This document shows positions 42,801 to 54,800 of a stretch of DNA of 64,000 nt, in pieces. A program made the translations under genes and the position numbers. This stretch comes from Aldrovandia affinis. Its lineage: Eukaryota > Chordata > Actinopteri > Notacanthiformes > Halosauridae. The DNA lies in NCBI GenBank assembly GCA_029706075.1, contig JAINUG010000053.1:1-64000 (forward strand). Reading direction: 5' to 3'. How positions within the stretch are numbered: the first letter of the stretch is position 1; each line of letters starts with the position of its first letter. Under the pieces are notes generated by a model. That model was given only the letters and a program-made list of their open reading frames with translations. It was not told where the DNA came from and made no database searches.

Positions 42801-45800
42801 GATGCTGATGTTTGTCTGCCACCCATTCACAGTTTTTTCCCCATCTAGTTTTATGCTTCAGCCTGCTCAAGCTTAAGCTCCAGAACCAATCTGTCCTCTG
42901 TCTGAATTTAAATAATTGCTTGCTTGATTTTTTTGTTTGTGTTTCTTAAATGGCATTATGTCTTTGTTAACTACTGATATTTAAAATATTAAAAAACATA
43001 ACCCTTGTCTTAGTCAAAGTTAATGATGAAGGGCATTGCAGTTCTACTGCATCTGAGCCCAAATTCGTCTTTTATCACTCATCATCAGTTTACCCTTGTT
43101 AGGATTATAAACATTTACATTTACATTTTAAGCATTTAGCAGATGCTCTTATCCAGAGCGACTTACAAGATGTGCATTAATACATGATAGGAACAATCAT
43201 AGTTCGTGCAAGAGATCAGTGCAGTGATACAGCGCAGTGATACAGCGATAGACATCCTTGTAGGCAGCTGTATACCATACCTGTAACACTGGGAAGGAAA
43301 AGGTTAGTAATTACTTTTTTTTTTTTTATGAGCAAGCAGGCATACATATACAAAAAGTATTGGACAAGTAGGCAGTGGTGATGACAATTGGCTAGATGTA
43401 CAGAATTCAGTGGTAGTGGAGTCTGAAAAGGTGGATTTTGAGTCTCTTGCGGGGGATCGCAAGTGATTCCACGGTCCTGACCGATTGCAGAAGGTCATTC
43501 CACCACTGAGGGGTCAGGACAGAGAAGAGGTGAGACCACGAGGAGTGGATGCCAGGCGGAGTGATGGGACAGTCAGTTTGCCAGAGGAGGCGGAGTGGAG
43601 GGGTCTGGCTGGGGTGTGCAGAGGGGTAGAGGGGTGTGATGAGTGTCTGGAGGTAATGGTACAGGGGAAAGCAGTTCCTACTGGATAATAAATATATTTA
43701 GCCAGCTATTGACATCATAGCATACCAGATGTTAAATACAATAATTTGCTGGAGGTAGTGCAAATCCACCAGGGGAGCCAGTGCAGAGCAGGAGAGTACA
43801 AAGATGTACAAAGGGTGACATGGGTAAACCTGTTTGATGGGTTGATTGAACACCAGCTCTCCATCTGTCTCAGCTGGTGGGAGCATTCTGGACTCCAGTT
43901 GCAGTGGCTTGATGGCACAGGCGGACGAACATCCTAGGCCTGCCAGCAAGCTCTGAATTGTAGTAATCCAGATGAGCTTGAGATTACCAGGGCCTGGACC
44001 AGGAGTTGTGTGGCCTCTTGTGGTTAAGGAGTCAGTGGTGTAGAGTGAACAGGAAAGGTGACAGGATCCTCCGGATGTTGTGGAGGGAGAATCGGCCAGG
44101 TGATTGCTGACATTACCAGGGCCTGGACCAGGAGTTGTGGCCCTTGGGAGAAGTCGGATCCTCCGGATGTTGTGGAGGAGAATCGGCCTGGTCGTGGCCC
44201 GAGAAGCCAGGGTCACTCCAAGACTCCTGGCAGACTGGGATGGAGACACTTTGAAGCATCAAAAAGTACATCAAATTTGCAATTAAAAGTCTGCCATGCC
44301 TTAAGTCTTAAAATTGTAGATCTAGAGTGCTGACTCCAAGACAGTTTCCCAAGTAGAAGATTTCCCCATTTAAATCAGTGCATCTCTATCAAGCTGCAAC
44401 ATTGAGCTTTTCTGTCTTTTCTTTATCTTGTTTTCAAATCAAATAGCACATCGTCGCTCATAGATTATTGGAACACAAACCATTTGACATTTTCAAGAAA
44501 GACCCATTGTAAATGCCTGTCTATATTAGATATTATTTTAACATTTTTAAAAATATTAATATGGACTACAATAGCTACAGGTAACTGCCAATAATAATGG
44601 AAATGGCAACATAATGTGAATAGGGCGTTGGGCCACCACGAGGCACCAGATCAGCTTCAAGGCGCCTTGGTATAAGTTTTACAAGTGTCTGGAACTCTAT
44701 TGGAGGGATACAACACCATTCTTCCATGACAAATTCCATCATTTGGTGTTTTGTTGATGGTGGTGGAAAACACGGTCTCAGGCACCGCTCCAGAATCACC
44801 CATAAGTGTTCAATTGGGTTGAAATCTGGTGACTGAGATGGCCACGGCATGCGGTTAACATAATTTCATGCTCATCAAACCATTCAGTAACCACTCGTAA
44901 TCTGTGGGTGGGGGCATTGTCATTTTGTAAAAGACCACTCCCATCGGGAAAGAAATGCCTCAGCATAGGATAAAGGTGATCACTCAGGATGGATTTGTAT
45001 TTATTGCCATTTACATTGCCCTCTAAGGGGTTGAGTGGACCTAACCCATGCCAGGAAAATGCACTCCACACCATAACAGAGCCACCAGAACTCTAAATGC
45101 ACTCGTGTTTCCATTTATTTTGCCAGTTACCTGTACCAGCATCCTTCAGTTTCACTTTCTCTGAATGACACAGGTGCTCACTTTTGATGATAACATTGAA
45201 CAGAATTAAAATCATTTCAGAACGGATGTGTTTTATCATTTCTGGATTTGAGTGCATCCCACCTTGGTGGCCAGCATTTCTTACACAGATTTAGCAAGCA
45301 GCCCCTATGAAGGACTAGCGTTGTAGGGAGCGGGGTGTATCCATACCTCCGGCCGATTCGAGCCAGACAAATTGAGATGAGCTTGGATGCCCGAAACCCG
45401 TCCTCCATTTATTTGATCTAAAGGCCTCATTACAGCCCTGTGAAGGGTGGGCCTTCTGGCGACATGTCGATAGGAAGCAGGTGTGACATTAGTTAGCGAC
45501 CGTGACGAAGAGGTGGCGGAGTTAGATCGGTATCTACCCTGCCAAGACGAATTCTCTCTCCCCCAGCCATGGATCATTTCCTCCGCTCCCACCACACATC
45601 CGAGCGCCAGCCTGGTCTTACGGGCTTATTAATTTATTGCACAGCTTGAGAATTAAGCTCAAGCTTTAGCATTTAAGCGGTTATTCATCCTGCTCGCCAT
45701 CCGCAACAATTTAGGCGTCTATCAATCATTTATGTACCCTCGTTTCCAAGTCGAGGATGATAAAGCAGACTAATAAAGTGTTTGGTTGGACATTTATCAG

Positions 45801-48800
45801 TCAACCTTGCTAGGGGCATCGACTTGATATGTGCTTTGTACATCCAGCCGATCGCTCTTCCTGTGTATCGTTTTTTTGACATGTTTTCACAGGCAACCTG
45901 AAATGAATTCCTGGCCCCAGTTTGATGTACGTGTTGTATGTTAATAGTAAGGTGCAGTTTGGAATGTTATTTCAACATTTTTCATACAATTATGATTATT
46001 GGATAATGGCCCATCTTACGGCCAGGGTGACTTCATGAAGGACTTCTGAACCACCGCTGTTTCCATGGCAACAGGTCACTCCCACTAGGCAATGGCTCTG
46101 AGCTGCGGGAGGACATCCTGGAGGCGGGGTCGCCGGAGAAGACGGAGTCGGGGGACGGGGTCCATGTGGGGAACAGCCTGCCCTCGCTCTGCCTGAAGCA
46201 GGTCTTCCCGAAATACACCAAGCAGTTCAGCTACCTGCGCACTGTGGAGCGCATCGCCGTCCTCTTCGTGCGCTTCCTGGGGGTGAAGGGGAACATGCGT
46301 TTGGGTCCCACAGGGTTCCGAACTTTCATCAGGTAACCAGGCACCCGCATCAGGCTCAAAGCTCATCTGCTCTCATACGGCTGCTAATTCTTTTCGTCTA
46401 GGGCATTTTCTCAATGTCTTCTACAGTCTTATCTATTTATATTCCCCTGTCTCCACTCCTGTCTGGCTTCTCAACCATGCGGTCTCTTCACAATCTTCTA
46501 CTGTCATTCTGTCATCTTTTTTTATCTTGGTCTACGTCCCCTATCAACTCCCTCCCTGCGCGTCTGTTGCCACCCTGTCATTAAGTATTCTCCCTGAGTG
46601 TTGCTGACTTACTGAAAAATGACAAATAATTAATTCAGCTGAGGTACGACTCTTGCAAGCATTTCATTCCGTCCTTTGTGCTGCTTAATGGCGCGACGGT
46701 ATATCAGGACACAAGCAGATTGTGTAGAAGAAGTTGACATGCATGTTCCTACAGGTGTTTCACGGTAGCGCTTGGTCAGTGTCAAAGGATTGCTGAGTGT
46801 GCAGGTCTGAACGCTGTTGACTTGGGTCATGTGTTCTGCACGTGTCTTTCAGAAACTGCAAGCTAAGTAGCAGTAGTTTGTCCATGGCATCCGTGGACAT
46901 CCTGTATATCGACATCACGCGACGTTGGACCGGCATGGTTTCTGACTCAAGGGAAGCAGGTACTCAAAATGGGAACGATACCACCTCCGAGCACTCGAGC
47001 TCTTAAAAAATAAAATAAAATAAAAAATAATAATTCATTGCGTCAACGCACTTGAAACATTCCCTGTAACATTTAATTATTTTGGAGGATCGAGCAGGCT
47101 GTCTTGTAATGCCATTTAGTGCAAACCTGCATGTTGACCATTTAAGGAAGGAAAACAAGCACATGAACACATCATAATGAGAGGAGTTGTCCTGAATTAA
47201 GGGAAGGTCATGCCAGGACATTCAGTAAACTGGCCCAAATTCATTATTCACAGCAGGTTGGGACTTGATGCTGAACATGGGCAGAAAGGAATGTTTTTCA
47301 AGTTCATATTATCTATTCTGGAGGATTTAAATGCATTTTATTTCTTCTTTTTTTTAAAATGATGAACCGAAAATAACCCAGAAGAACTGTGAGATTCTGC
47401 TCATTACTGTTGTGGGAAATAGGGCGCAAAGCTAATGCTGTTCAAATGGTGCTCCAGTGTTCTATTTGAAAGGGGGAGGGAAGTTGGATTTGTATTTATG
47501 AATAATAAAGTGTCGTGTTGGAAATTGAGAAAGACTGATTCAGGCTTTTGAGAAAGGCTGGCTCTTATCGCTCAGCCACCCTCCCTCAAAAGTCTTTGCC
47601 ACAACTTCCTTACTCTCCAGTGCCTTCTCCTTCATTGGCATCTCTGCTGCTTTGAATTCTCTCAGACTCCTCCGTGCCTGAGATTAGTGACTCGATCTAT
47701 TTATTCACACTTTGATTTTTTTTCCCTCCTCACCTTTTTTCCCCCTTAAAAAAAAAAAAAACGCCTTCCCGGAGGACCGCGTTGCCGCTCCTGAGACGAC
47801 AAGACGTTAAACTGAGGACAAACGGCAGAGACTCTGGCCCCTGCAAAGTTTAGGAACAACTTCAGCTGGTTGCCAGAGTTCTCATTTACCCCCCCGTCCC
47901 AGTCAGCTGGGACCCGCGTGCTCGCTCGCCATCTGTGCTTCGCGCTTCTCTCCGTGGAGCTCAGCCTTAATTATTGTTTGGGGTTTTTGCCTTAATATCC
48001 AGTGCGAAGACAGATGGAAATGAAATTCTGTTGTCAGGAAGCCTTCTCGCAAGTTCACGGAGTGCAGTAGGAATACACGGTTATATATTGTACGGCTATT
48101 GATCTTCCCCCTCCTGGGAGCGTTGTCTCGCACGGAGGAAAATAATGACAGCAAAGTGATTCCCTGAAGTGACTAGAAAAGATTTGTCTGAAAGCTGTAA
48201 TGTAACACATTTTTAAGGGTATTGGGGGGGGATTGTGATAGGCTTGTGATCAGACGTTGCTTACAGGAAATCGCACAGCCTCTTCGTCCAGTTAGGTGTG
48301 ATAGCTAGTGGTGGATTGTTGACATTGTGATGAAACAGGCAGTGGCTTCAAAAGAAGGTCATACTGTTTACTTTATACTCGCTGGTTCATTTAATGAGTA
48401 ATTTCCCGTGGTCTTGTCTACAATTGTGTAAAACCGTATTTCAGATCCTTTATAAAAAATGGCTATGTACCTTAGCAACGAAAATGAATGTGGACCAAGG
48501 TCATATCCTGCCCAAGAGCTTCCCAGAATGTGAAATAAGAAAACACAATATCCAGCAGGTTCTCAGAAAGCGCAAGCGTCTGTCGTGGCTGGCAGAGTTA
48601 CACGAGCATCCTTGAGCCCACCAGACAGCATGCACCTTCCCACGGGTGTCATCATTTCTGGCACCCCCCTCCTTCTCGCCTCTCCCTCTCTCCTTCCTAT
48701 ATGGATTTCGCAAGCCTGGCATTGCTAAAAAAGATGTTCCCTCGGTTTTAGTCACCACATAAGTTCTGTTAATTAAGCCTTGCTGTTATTGTAAGAACAA

Positions 48801-51800
48801 AGAGCACGGGAAGCGGGTGAACAACGGATATACTATAAACACACGCTGGCGCAGATCGGTCGAGCATTTAATATGGTGTTTGTTTTCACACTCCCCGATG
48901 CTGTAACGACTGCGGTTTCACTGCTCAAGCATGCCATCAAAATCTTTGGCACCTTGACACAAGAAAGAGTTTAAACCCCCCCCAACCCCTCGCCATAACC
49001 CTAAAATGTTCAATCTGTTGTATAATTTTTCTTCCTCTCCGTAGTAAATTTACGGTCTGTGTGAACTTCTGTGCACCGGGCCAAGTCCCTCAGTCCTGCA
49101 TGTTCCTCATGAATACATTTATTTATTCTTTTAAAAATATTTTCTTTTTCAGTTCTCCCAATTTAGCAGCCAGTTATGCCCTCTTTTTTCATGTCGATTT
49201 TCCCCTCCTCGTTGCCGTAGTCCTGAAACCGGCAATGACATGTAGCGGAGCACCGCCTCCTCTGAGCCGGAACCTGCCAAGCTGTCACCGTAACTCCGGT
49301 ATGCACACAGGGCCACAGGGCAGCGAGCTCGTATCGGCTTCCCTCCCCCCTCCCTGGGGCAGACAGCCAATTGCCACCCCCTAGTGGCACTCCTGGCCAG
49401 AGCCGAAACTGGTGCGACCTGGTGGAATCTAACCCCGGTCGCAGAGGGCAGCGTCAGACATTCTACCACTACACCACCCAGGAGGCCCATTTATTCAGTC
49501 TTTCATGCATGCGTGTAGCCATTCTTTCTTTCAGCGTCATTCCATATGAAATCAATTTTTGACCTTGGCATTTTTGTATTCAATAACATTTTCCACAAAT
49601 ATTAATCCATGGGCTATATACCCAGATATAGATTTGTGGACTGAAATGGCCAACCAGTCAGGATATAGAGGTGGTCAAAGTTTAAGACCCCCTACCCAAC
49701 AATAAGGCTTGCACACCTCTGTCTCTGGTCAAGAGGTTCACTAACGGTCTGGAGGATGGATCTATCTGCCTCTTACATGTTTAAGTGAATTTATCAAAAA
49801 CGCCCAAAAACGACATACCCAAAAGTAAATTAAAGCTGCTCTTCAACCGCTTGCAGTATATGCATGGTTTTGGTCTCATTCAAAAGATAACACTCTGAAT
49901 TTTTGAATTGCAAAACAGTCAGAATCACTAAGTGCCTCTGGCACTGTGTAATAGTGGTCTGAATGTGCTGAATTTGAAGGATATAAATTCCGCCTGGAAT
50001 TTTTTGTAGAAACAGATGCCTGCAGGTGACTATAGCTGGTAGGTATAAGCTGGAAAACACCATAGGAACATAGCATGAAGTGTTACCAAGTTCAGGTTCA
50101 AATTTCAGAACAAAACCTCAAAAAATGAACATATTACACAGTTTTTTTGAAGGGTACCACCAGGCGTTCCCAAACTGTGCCATTTGGAGACTCCAAAGGG
50201 GCCTTTTCTTTCTTGTCTGAACAAATACAATTTTGAAATAAAAATAAAATTTGCATTCAAAAAAGTATAGAGCATAAATAAAACACAGCAAACATGAACT
50301 ATTTACAAAATCCCTGAGTGAGGTTATAGTGTCCTTTCTGTATTCTTTTTTTACAGCTCATCTCACATCAGCAGTTCAGTCACACAATGAAACACAAAGG
50401 GGGGGGGGGGGGAAGACACACATACACTTTCACACTTCCCTAGTCAAACAAAAGAGCGAGGGCACAAAGGGGGGGGACACACACACAGCACACACATACA
50501 ATTCACACTTCACAGTCAAACAAAAGACAAACACAGGCACAGACTAATTTATAAGAAACTACCTTTTAGAAGTTAGTTTCACTTCACAGTCAAACAAAAG
50601 ACTAAACTATAGTTTATTTATGTCAAAATATACAACAATATATGTTATAATATAATGAAATACTTGAATATTTCAAATTTTCACTCCGTTTCGCCATTAC
50701 TAGATTATTCGCATAGCTGCGTAATCATAGGGATGCGCAATTACGCGTGGCCACTGGTACAATAAACCTATCCAGAAGTGAGTTTATATAGGACCGCTCA
50801 ACCAACCAAATGTCGTTAGCTCATTGGATTAGCTAAACAATGATATGTGTCAGTTATCAGCTAAATCGGCTTCGATTTGATAAGGCTATCGTAAATCAAA
50901 GATAAGAAGGTAATCGCGGTGAACACGGACACGCATTGGCTATTGACGGCTATTGAGGCCGCTTGGGAGCTCCTATTTGGTCAAATGAGGTGTCATTCAA
51001 AAGGTCAGACCTGTCAGACATTTTTGTAGTAAAATATGGTAATTCTGAGATCCTGACCCGGAGTTAGAAGCTGAAAACTTGCAAGATTACGCATGTCTGT
51101 AGTGAAACGCGTATTTACGCTCCAGCGGTCCCAGCGTGTTTTTGAAGGAAAAATAAGGTTTGGACTATATATTTTACTGGATTGATCGCCTGGACTCTTT
51201 TGCCAATGTCACATAAGCGTTTTAGTCGGATTGTAATCGATCGGTGGATTACAATTTGAATTTGTAGGTGAGTTGACTAGAATTTTGTTCGGTTGTTGAT
51301 TTGTTGTAGGTCTGACATAGCGGCTGATTGTACCTGCTGTTGTGATCTTATCTTGGAATAGTTTATATCATTCGAATCACACGAATCGTAGCTTTCTAGC
51401 CATATAAGGCATGTGCACTTTTGTTAACGTAACTTTTCTGTATTTGGCCGAATTCGCGCAGATCGTATCTATGTCCCGCCGGCGGGACGTCCGATTTTTA
51501 AAAGGTAATGTCCACTTCATATATTTTCGACTGTATCCGCCAAACTGTCCAGATAGAGCCCTTGAAGAAACTCTTTGAGATCTTCAGGTGGTGGGCATGT
51601 TTCGCACTTGAGTCAAACGATGGCGGTAGTGACTGAAAGGCCCACCTAAGTGAGCACTCAACTGGGGAATGCTGGATGATCTAAACACAAGTGTTGCATT
51701 CTGGTGAACTGTACATACAAACAGAGTGTACCACTGTTGCCTCCTAGAACACACTCCTTTGGTCTCAGTTCTGCAAATTTAGAGAAACACATCTGGATTT

Positions 51801-54800
51801 CAGGATGTTGCTCCTTGAAAAACCTATGGGCCTCTGAAAGATTGCAAAGTACAAATCACTTTTGTTGGTGGATCCTACTTCCCACTTCAATGTGAACAAC
51901 AAAATATTGCAACTGTTTTATAAAACCTTAATTGAGAGCATTTTGACATTCTGTTTCCTCGGCTGGTACAGTTCACTCTCCAATAAGATAAACAAAATAG
52001 TCAATATAGCAAGTAAAGTCTGTAGCACCATTTACATTTTACATTTTAAGCATTTAAGCATCTGGCACCACATGCCAGAACATAGCATCCCTTTATAAAA
52101 TTAGGACTGTCCGTAAAAGGCCAAACATATCATAAAGGACTCCACCCACCCACTAAACAACCAGTATACACTGTTACCCTCTGGCCAAAGGTTCAAAACT
52201 CCCCTCTGTAAAACAAACCGGACACGCAAATCATTCATCCCAAACTTCAAAACATAATTACCTCACTTTGCACGTCATGTCTTCTATGTTCATGTCATGT
52301 CTTTTGTATTATGTTGTATGCGTATGTTGTGTTAGATTGTATGTGTATGCCAATGCCTGCCTGTATTATTGCAAAACAACTTTCCCTCTGGGATAATAAT
52401 GTATTCCATCTATCACTTCATCATCGTAAACGGAAACAAAATCTTTCTCACTGGCCAATGCTCTGCTCACATATTCACAGCGATAAAATGACCGTATCAG
52501 GTTGGCTGTTTCCTCTGGAAGCTTTCTTCCCCCCTTTTTTGGATTTGGAATCGCCAGTACTCCTCACTCCTCCTGTAAGGCTTTGGCTGTCCTTTGCATG
52601 TGACATGTTGTATTGAACTTGGCTGCAGTTCTTGTAATTGGCCAGGATCTCGGGACAGCTGTGAGAATTGGGACTTTTTGACATTTTGTTGAATCACATT
52701 TCTCTTTCAGCTGGACCATCATTTCTTGGTAATCCTGAGCATTTTTGCTGATGGATTCACTTTCGCCCAGTGGAACCTCAGGGAATACCTTTCTCAGGTC
52801 GTTGTTCAATGCCTCTTTAACTTTCTTTACTTTCTTGGAGCCATGTTTTTTGTGTGTTTTGTTTTCCTGATTCCTTATTCCTTTTCCTGAAGTTCCCCCA
52901 AAGATTCCAGAATTTTGTTTATTTCAGTTATGTCATGTTCTGTTTCAGGCTAAAGAGCATCAGTTTCTCTGTCTCTGTCTTTTGCTCATAAACAAGACCG
53001 AGTGCTTTGTGCTCTTGAACTTGCCCCATTGTTAACATGCAATCCTTTGGAGAAAATGAAAAGCCTCTGTTACAATCTCAGTATTCAGGCCTTATGAAGG
53101 AATGACCCCCAATTTACCTGAAATGGTTACGCCATTTGCTAAACCTATTTATTAGCCTCAAAAGGACACAAAAATTGGAGCCTATCCCAGCATGCATTGG
53201 GGCTAGAGGCAGGAATACACCCTGGACAGGTCACCAATCCATCGCAGGGCATTTCATACACCATTCACTCACACACTCATACCTACGGGCAATTTAGACT
53301 CTCCAATTAGCCTAACGTGGCATATCTTTGGACTGTGGGAAGAAATGCCTGGGCGATTGATTTCACATGCTATCACCTTCATCTCATCTCATCTTCAGCC
53401 GCTTATTCCTAGTTAGGGTCGCGGGGGGGCTGGAGCCTATCCCAGCATGCATTGGGGCGAGAGGCAGGAATACACCCTGGACAGGTCGCCAATCCATCGC
53501 AGGGCACTACATACACCATTCACTCACACACTCATACCACGGGCAATTTAGACTCTCCAATTAGCCTAACGTGCATATCTTTGGACGAACACGGGAGAAC
53601 ATGCAAACTCCACACAGAAAGGCCCCCGGCCTGGATTCGAACCCGATACCTTCTTGCTGTGAGGGGACAGTGCTATCCACTGCACCACCATGCCGCCTGC
53701 TATCACCTTTCATTCTGCAATTCATTCATCTCTTGATCTTTGCATTTTCTCAGGAAAAGTTAGCTTTGCAATCACTTCCAGTCAGTGTCTTCCATTATAA
53801 TCAGACGCCTTCACAAACTGAAATCGCTAATTGCTTTTGAAGCAGGTTTTCAAGCCTTGCAGCTGTAGAACTCTTATCCTCTCATATCCTTAAAATACTT
53901 TCTCTCCTCTCTTCTGTGCTGAACATTTTTTTCTCGACTAAATGCCGGGAATTTATGAAGAGAAGTCATTTCATTATAAATCGCTTCTCAAGTTGATTTG
54001 CATCTCAGCCCTGCACCTAATGTACAAGGCCTTTTTAAAGGCTGGCGGAGGACAGAGTCACAATCCTTTTCAATTACAGCAGTTCATCAAGTCCCCTGCT
54101 GTCTGTGACTTATTCAGGTGTAAGTGCTGACTGCTCTGACACACTCTCGCATGTTCACATATAAATCCCATTTAATTATAGATATTTCATCATTATATTA
54201 TTGAAATCTCTGTGCTCAGATGACAAATTGCCTTCCAGTTGGTTCCTCTGCGAGTCACCTGATTTGGAGAAATGCATTATGCCTGCCTGTTATGATATTT
54301 ACTGCTGAAGTCTTAATTGGACACAGGGGAGTTATTTTTCGACTCTTTAGCCCTCTACACACCGTCCTAACTCTGTCCTGATTCTTCACCAGTTGAAGCA
54401 TCGTGATTCAAAACCTGATTTGCATGTAGATTATCGCCAAGCTGTTTCCACCTCTACACAAATGCACATCTACAGTAGGGTTGAATTGAATATGATAATG
54501 ATAACAGTATATTTAATCATAATAATATGATAATAATACTGTAACACGTCTTTGCCCACACCACCCTCCTTCACAGGATAATTTGTTCTGTAAGCTGTTG
54601 CCGGTGACAGTTCAGAATATGAGACGCACTCAAAAGCGCTAAATTAAAATGGCAATGTTTATTTTAGACAAATAGATTTAACAGAATATCAAGAGAAATA
54701 TTACTCAAATGAACAATATTAAGCTGCTAGTAAGTTGAGCAAGGTTTGTTACAATGTCTTTATAGGAGATCAGGTAGAGCTTCATATGAAATCAGGTCCG

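Larger units (their letters stand above)
26667..46074 (+). other. ttll11: TTLL11 long intron 6 (19.4 kb, contains the cassette candidate)
   Basis: It holds SINEs (29345, 33700, 35801), a LINE end (29655), a Tc1-type MITE (31996), a decayed hAT transposase (41000-42200), a minus-strand interspersed repeat (43105-44240), a deleted Tc1 element (44578) and a possible cassette exon (40481). In 26667-29310, 30180-31990, 32211-33650, 35970-40470 and 45140-46070 I see no gene or named repeat. Weakly GC-rich patches at 27080-27550 and 37800-38160 contain open frames on both strands without domain signatures. Confidence 0.8.

Noticed and set aside
43698..44249. 183-codon minus-strand frame
   Set aside because: It falls in the L2-tailed repeat with an internal duplication. 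No protein family was recognised.
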